From Gammaproteobacteria bacterium (GTDB lineage: Bacteria > Pseudomonadota > Gammaproteobacteria > Pseudomonadales > Pseudohongiellaceae): a stretch of 8,634 bases of DNA. The number at the start of each line of letters is the position of its first letter. The stretch's first letter is position 1. Below are positions 6,071 to 8,634 of the stretch, in pieces. The notes under the pieces are model-generated. The model was not told the DNA's origin, did no database searches, and worked only from the letters and a program-made list of their open reading frames with translations. The translations under genes and the position numbers were made by a program. Location of the stretch: assembly GCA_007571115.1 (NCBI GenBank), contig RKSA01000206.1:1-8634 (forward strand), given 5' to 3'.

Positions 6071-8634
6071 AGCCAAACGATACCCGCCTGATCGAGGTTG
6101 GCTTTCCGTTGCAGCAGGCTTCGCTTGATTCGGTGCATGAGAAGAACGTGCGGCATGGGCATATCTCGACCTTGCACCTGTGGCCGGCGCGACGGCCGTT
6201 GGCGGCTTGCCGGGCGGCGCTTGTCGCGACCTTGCTGCCCGACCCGGGCAATGCTGCGGAGCGTGACGAAATCTATCGCAAGCTCGTCGGCAAGATCGTC
6301 GAGGCCGTCAAGACCGAGCGGCGCGAAGGGCAGGGCGTCGAACGCCGCAAGAGCGAAACGAGGGGCGGCATCCTGCATTGGGGGCGCGAAGACGGCCCGG
6401 AGCTCGACTGGTTCCGCGAGAAGATTCGCGAAGCCCATGGCGGCAAGGCGCCCAAGGTGCTCGATCCCTTCGCCGGCGGCGGCGCGATTCCGCTCGAAGC
6501 GATGCGGCTCGGCTGCGAGGCGACCGCCATCGACATCAATCCGGTCGCCTGGTTCATTCTCAAATGCACGCTTGACTACCCGCACCGGCTTGCCGGGAAG
6601 ACTCTGCCCTTGCCCAAATTCGCGCGGGCCGATCGTGCTTTCCTGGAAGACTTCCTCAAGGCCAAGGGCGGGCACAAAGGCAAGGAGCTCAAGGGCGAGG
6701 CGCTGCGGCGGCAGCTCGTCGCGCTTGGGCTTCGCGACGCTGATGGTCCCTCGGTGATCGGCGATGCCTGGCAAGACGAAGATCCGCTGCAGGCCGACCT
6801 CGCCTGGCAGGTTCGCGCCTGGGGCCGGCGCGTGCTCGCTCGGGCTCGCGCCTCGCTCGCGAATCGCTATCCCTGCCATGCCGAATTCGAACCCCTCGCG
6901 CCGGGCGGGCGCCCGTTCCGCAAGCGATCGCCTGCATTGCTTGCCCCCGACGCGAACGGCGAGACCGATGCCAGGCATTTGAACGAGGAATTCGATGCGG
7001 CCTATTTGAAGAACCCGCAAAACCCCCGCTGGCTGGCGAAGCCGACGGTGGCATATCTTTGGGCGCGAACCGTGCGCTGCAAGGGCTGCCGGGCAGAGCT
7101 GCCCTTGCTCAAGACTCGCTGGCTGTGCAAGAAGGACGGCAAGCGAGTCTTGCTGACGATGGCACCGAAAGAGGATGGCACGGGAGTCGTTTTCGCTGTC
7201 GAGACGGGCACGCCCCGCAGCGGCGGCAACGCGGCGCAGCAACGCGAACACGACAAGCGGCTCGGCGCCGGCACGATGAGCCGCAGCGGCGCGCGCTGCC
7301 CTTGCTGCCAGACGATCATGAGCATGGAGGACATCCGCCTCGAAGGCCGGGCTGGCCGGCTCGGCGCCGTCATGACCGCCGTCGTTGTCGATGGGCCGAG
7401 GGGCAAGGGCTATCGGCTTCCCGAAGACGAGGAATTGCGCGCCGCCGAGGTCACCCAGGACGAGATCGACGCGATTTATGCCGACATTCCGTTTGGGTTG
7501 CCTATTGAATCGACGCCCACCCAAGGACCAGGTGCGGCTCGTGCGTTTTCTGTCGAGAATTACGGTCTTGACCGCTGGGACAAGCTGTTCACCAACCGCC
7601 AGCTCGCCACCTTGGGCACTTTTGTTCGAGAGATTCGTCGTTGTGCCAGCGAAACGGACGGGCTGCCCGACGATTGGCGAGAAACATTGACCGTGTACCT
7701 GTGCTGCATCCTGAGCAAGCTCGCCGACTACAGCAGTGCAATCTGCTCTTGGCATAACGGCAGAGAGACTCTCTCGCACACATTTGCCCGCTTTGCGCTC
7801 CCTGTCGTCTGGGACTATTGCGAGGTTAACCCGCTATCCGACAAATCTGGCGGGTTTCCTGGAATGACGGATTGGATCGCGCGCTATCTCGACCGCATCA
7901 GCAAGACCATGGACTCGGCAGTCACGCCAAAGGTTCTGTCGCAAAGCGCGATCGACGTGCAATCCGGCAACATGGATCTAGTCATCACCGACCCTCCGTA
8001 CTACGACGCGATCCCCTACTCCGACCTGATGGATTTCTTCCACGTCTGGCTGCGCCGCGTGCTCCATGGCACCGTGCCCGACGCCGACCCCGTGTTCGCC
8101 GAACCGCTCGGGCCGAAATGGGACGATGATGCCGCCAACGGAGAACTGATCGACGACGCCAGCCGCTTCGGCGGCGACAAGGCGCTGTCGAAGCAAACCT
8201 ACGAGAACGGCATGGCCCAAGCCTTTGCGGCCTGCCACGAGGCCTTGCACGAAACCGGGCGGCTGGTCGTCGTGTTCGGCCACAAGTCCCCCGACGCCTG
8301 GGAAACTCTGGCCGCCGCACTGATCCGAGCCGGCTTCGTCGTTGTCGGCTCCTGGCCGATCCAGACCGAAATGCAGAACCGGCAACGCTCGCTAGCCTCG
8401 GCTGCGCTGGCGTCTTCGGTGTGGCTCGTCTGCCGCAAACGCCCCCCGGCCCGCCCCGGCTGGGACGCCGCAGTGCTCGCCGAGATGCGCGAGAACATCA
8501 CGCGCAAGCTACGGGATTTCTGGGACGCGGGAATCCGCGGCCCGGACTTCGTCTGGGCCGCGACGGGGCCAGCGCTCGAAGCCTTCTCGAAACACCCCGT
8601 CGTGAAGAAGGCCGACGACCCTGGCGCATTGATG
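6067..8634 (+). CDS. DUF1156 / COG1743 zinc-ribbon adenine-specific DNA methylase, 3' truncated
   Basis: The frame is open to the last base, giving 856 residues; COG1743 proteins are usually about 900-1000 long, so little is missing. DUF1156 (about 5-60) is recognised by LIEVGFPLQQ, EKNVRHGHIS (25-34) and HLWPARRPL (37-45). The AdoMet-binding motif I is DPFAGGG (133-139), with acidic D156 in DINP after the next strand. A zinc-ribbon-like cysteine set follows: C338xxC341, C354, and C411-P-C413-C414. Catalytic motif IV is DPPYY (642-646), typical of N6-adenine methylases, and VVFGHKSPDAW (735-745) lies in a later strand of the fold. About 500 residues separate motifs I and IV, as in this family. 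The protein is expected to methylate host DNA in a defence system, as PglXI of BREX-3 or the methylase of DUF1156/DUF499 arrays. It is coupled to the short ORF upstream and lies about 350 bases after the helicase. All catalytic residues seen are intact, so it should be active. Confidence 0.95.
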   Translation, partial: MKPNDTRLIEVGFPLQQASLDSVHEKNVRHGHISTLHLWPARRPLAACRAALVATLLPDPGNAAERDEIYRKLVGKIVEAVKTERREGQGVERRKSETRGGILHWGREDGPELDWFREKIREAHGGKAPKVLDPFAGGGAIPLEAMRLGCEATAIDINPVAWFILKCTLDYPHRLAGKTLPLPKFARADRAFLEDFLKAKGGHKGKELKGEALRRQLVALGLRDADGPSVIGDAWQDEDPLQADLAWQVRAWGRRVLARARASLANRYPCHAEFEPLAPGGRPFRKRSPALLAPDANGETDARHLNEEFDAAYLKNPQNPRWLAKPTVAYLWARTVRCKGCRAELPLLKTRWLCKKDGKRVLLTMAPKEDGTGVVFAVETGTPRSGGNAAQQREHDKRLGAGTMSRSGARCPCCQTIMSMEDIRLEGRAGRLGAVMTAVVVDGPRGKGYRLPEDEELRAAEVTQDEIDAIYADIPFGLPIESTPTQGPGAARAFSVENYGLDRWDKLFTNRQLATLGTFVREIRRCASETDGLPDDWRETLTVYLCCILSKLADYSSAICSWHNGRETLSHTFARFALPVVWDYCEVNPLSDKSGGFPGMTDWIARYLDRISKTMDSAVTPKVLSQSAIDVQSGNMDLVITDPPYYDAIPYSDLMDFFHVWLRRVLHGTVPDADPVFAEPLGPKWDDDAANGELIDDASRFGGDKALSKQTYENGMAQAFAACHEALHETGRLVVVFGHKSPDAWETLAAALIRAGFVVVGSWPIQTEMQNRQRSLASAALASSVWLVCRKRPPARPGWDAAVLAEMRENITRKLRDFWDAGIRGPDFVWAATGPALEAFSKHPVVKKADDPGALM

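Noticed and set aside
5689..7779. 696-codon open frame on the minus strand opposite the methylase
   Set aside because: Runs across the helicase end, the spacer and two thirds of a clear methylase; no recognisable motif or ribosome binding site.
1..8634. tRNA, rRNA, CRISPR array, insertion sequence or integrase
   Set aside because: No regularly spaced repeats, no transposase or integrase motifs and no tRNA-like cloverleaf were seen on either strand.

Overview
The window is a block of four codirectional + strand genes plus a short one, densely packed and of fairly high GC (roughly 55-75% by hand count in different 60-base lines). GC content, the absence of any minus-strand gene and the gene families suggest a bacterium, most plausibly a proteobacterium. 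Nothing here fixes the genus, and there is no rRNA, tRNA or housekeeping gene. The gene families are typical of a defence island (accessory, anti-phage region) rather than core genome.

Layout. (1) 1-935: C-terminal part of an SMC/RecF-like ATPase that begins outside the window and resembles the ATPase end of PHP-domain/AAA fusion proteins (TrlF-like). (2) 937-2142: an AlbA_2 (Schlafen-type) plus GHKL-like ATP-binding protein, one base after the first gene. (3) 2143-2343: about 200 bp without a convincing gene, starting with a 12-bp tandem duplication that itself supplies the stop codon of gene 2. (4) 2344-5715: a large SNF2/HepA-type helicase with a C-terminal DUF3883-like domain carrying a D...E-x-K nuclease-like signature. 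(5) 5716-5812: spacer with a dyad and a near-perfect Shine-Dalgarno. (6) 5813-6070: an 85-codon reading frame whose first 62 residues look like the N-terminus of DUF2806 proteins, after which the similarity stops abruptly at a small palindrome. (7) 6067-8634: a DUF1156/COG1743 zinc-ribbon adenine-specific DNA methylase, open to the end of the window (856 codons seen, C-terminus missing).

How the parts may work together. A SNF2-type helicase next to a DUF1156 methylase is a recurrent pairing in multi-gene methylation-linked anti-phage systems: BREX type 3 (PglXI plus BrxHII), class 1 DISARM (DrmD plus a methylase), and DUF1156/DUF499 defence arrays. In such systems the methylase is thought to mark self DNA and the helicase/ATPase components act on unmarked DNA. 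The window lacks the genes that would decide between these (pglZ, brxC, drmA/B/C, DUF499, DUF3780); they would have to lie beyond 8634 or upstream of 1. The most unusual local feature is the truncated DUF2806-like gene lodged between helicase and methylase. It keeps a strong ribosome binding site and ends in an ATGA overlap with the methylase start, so it may now serve mainly as a translated leader for the methylase.
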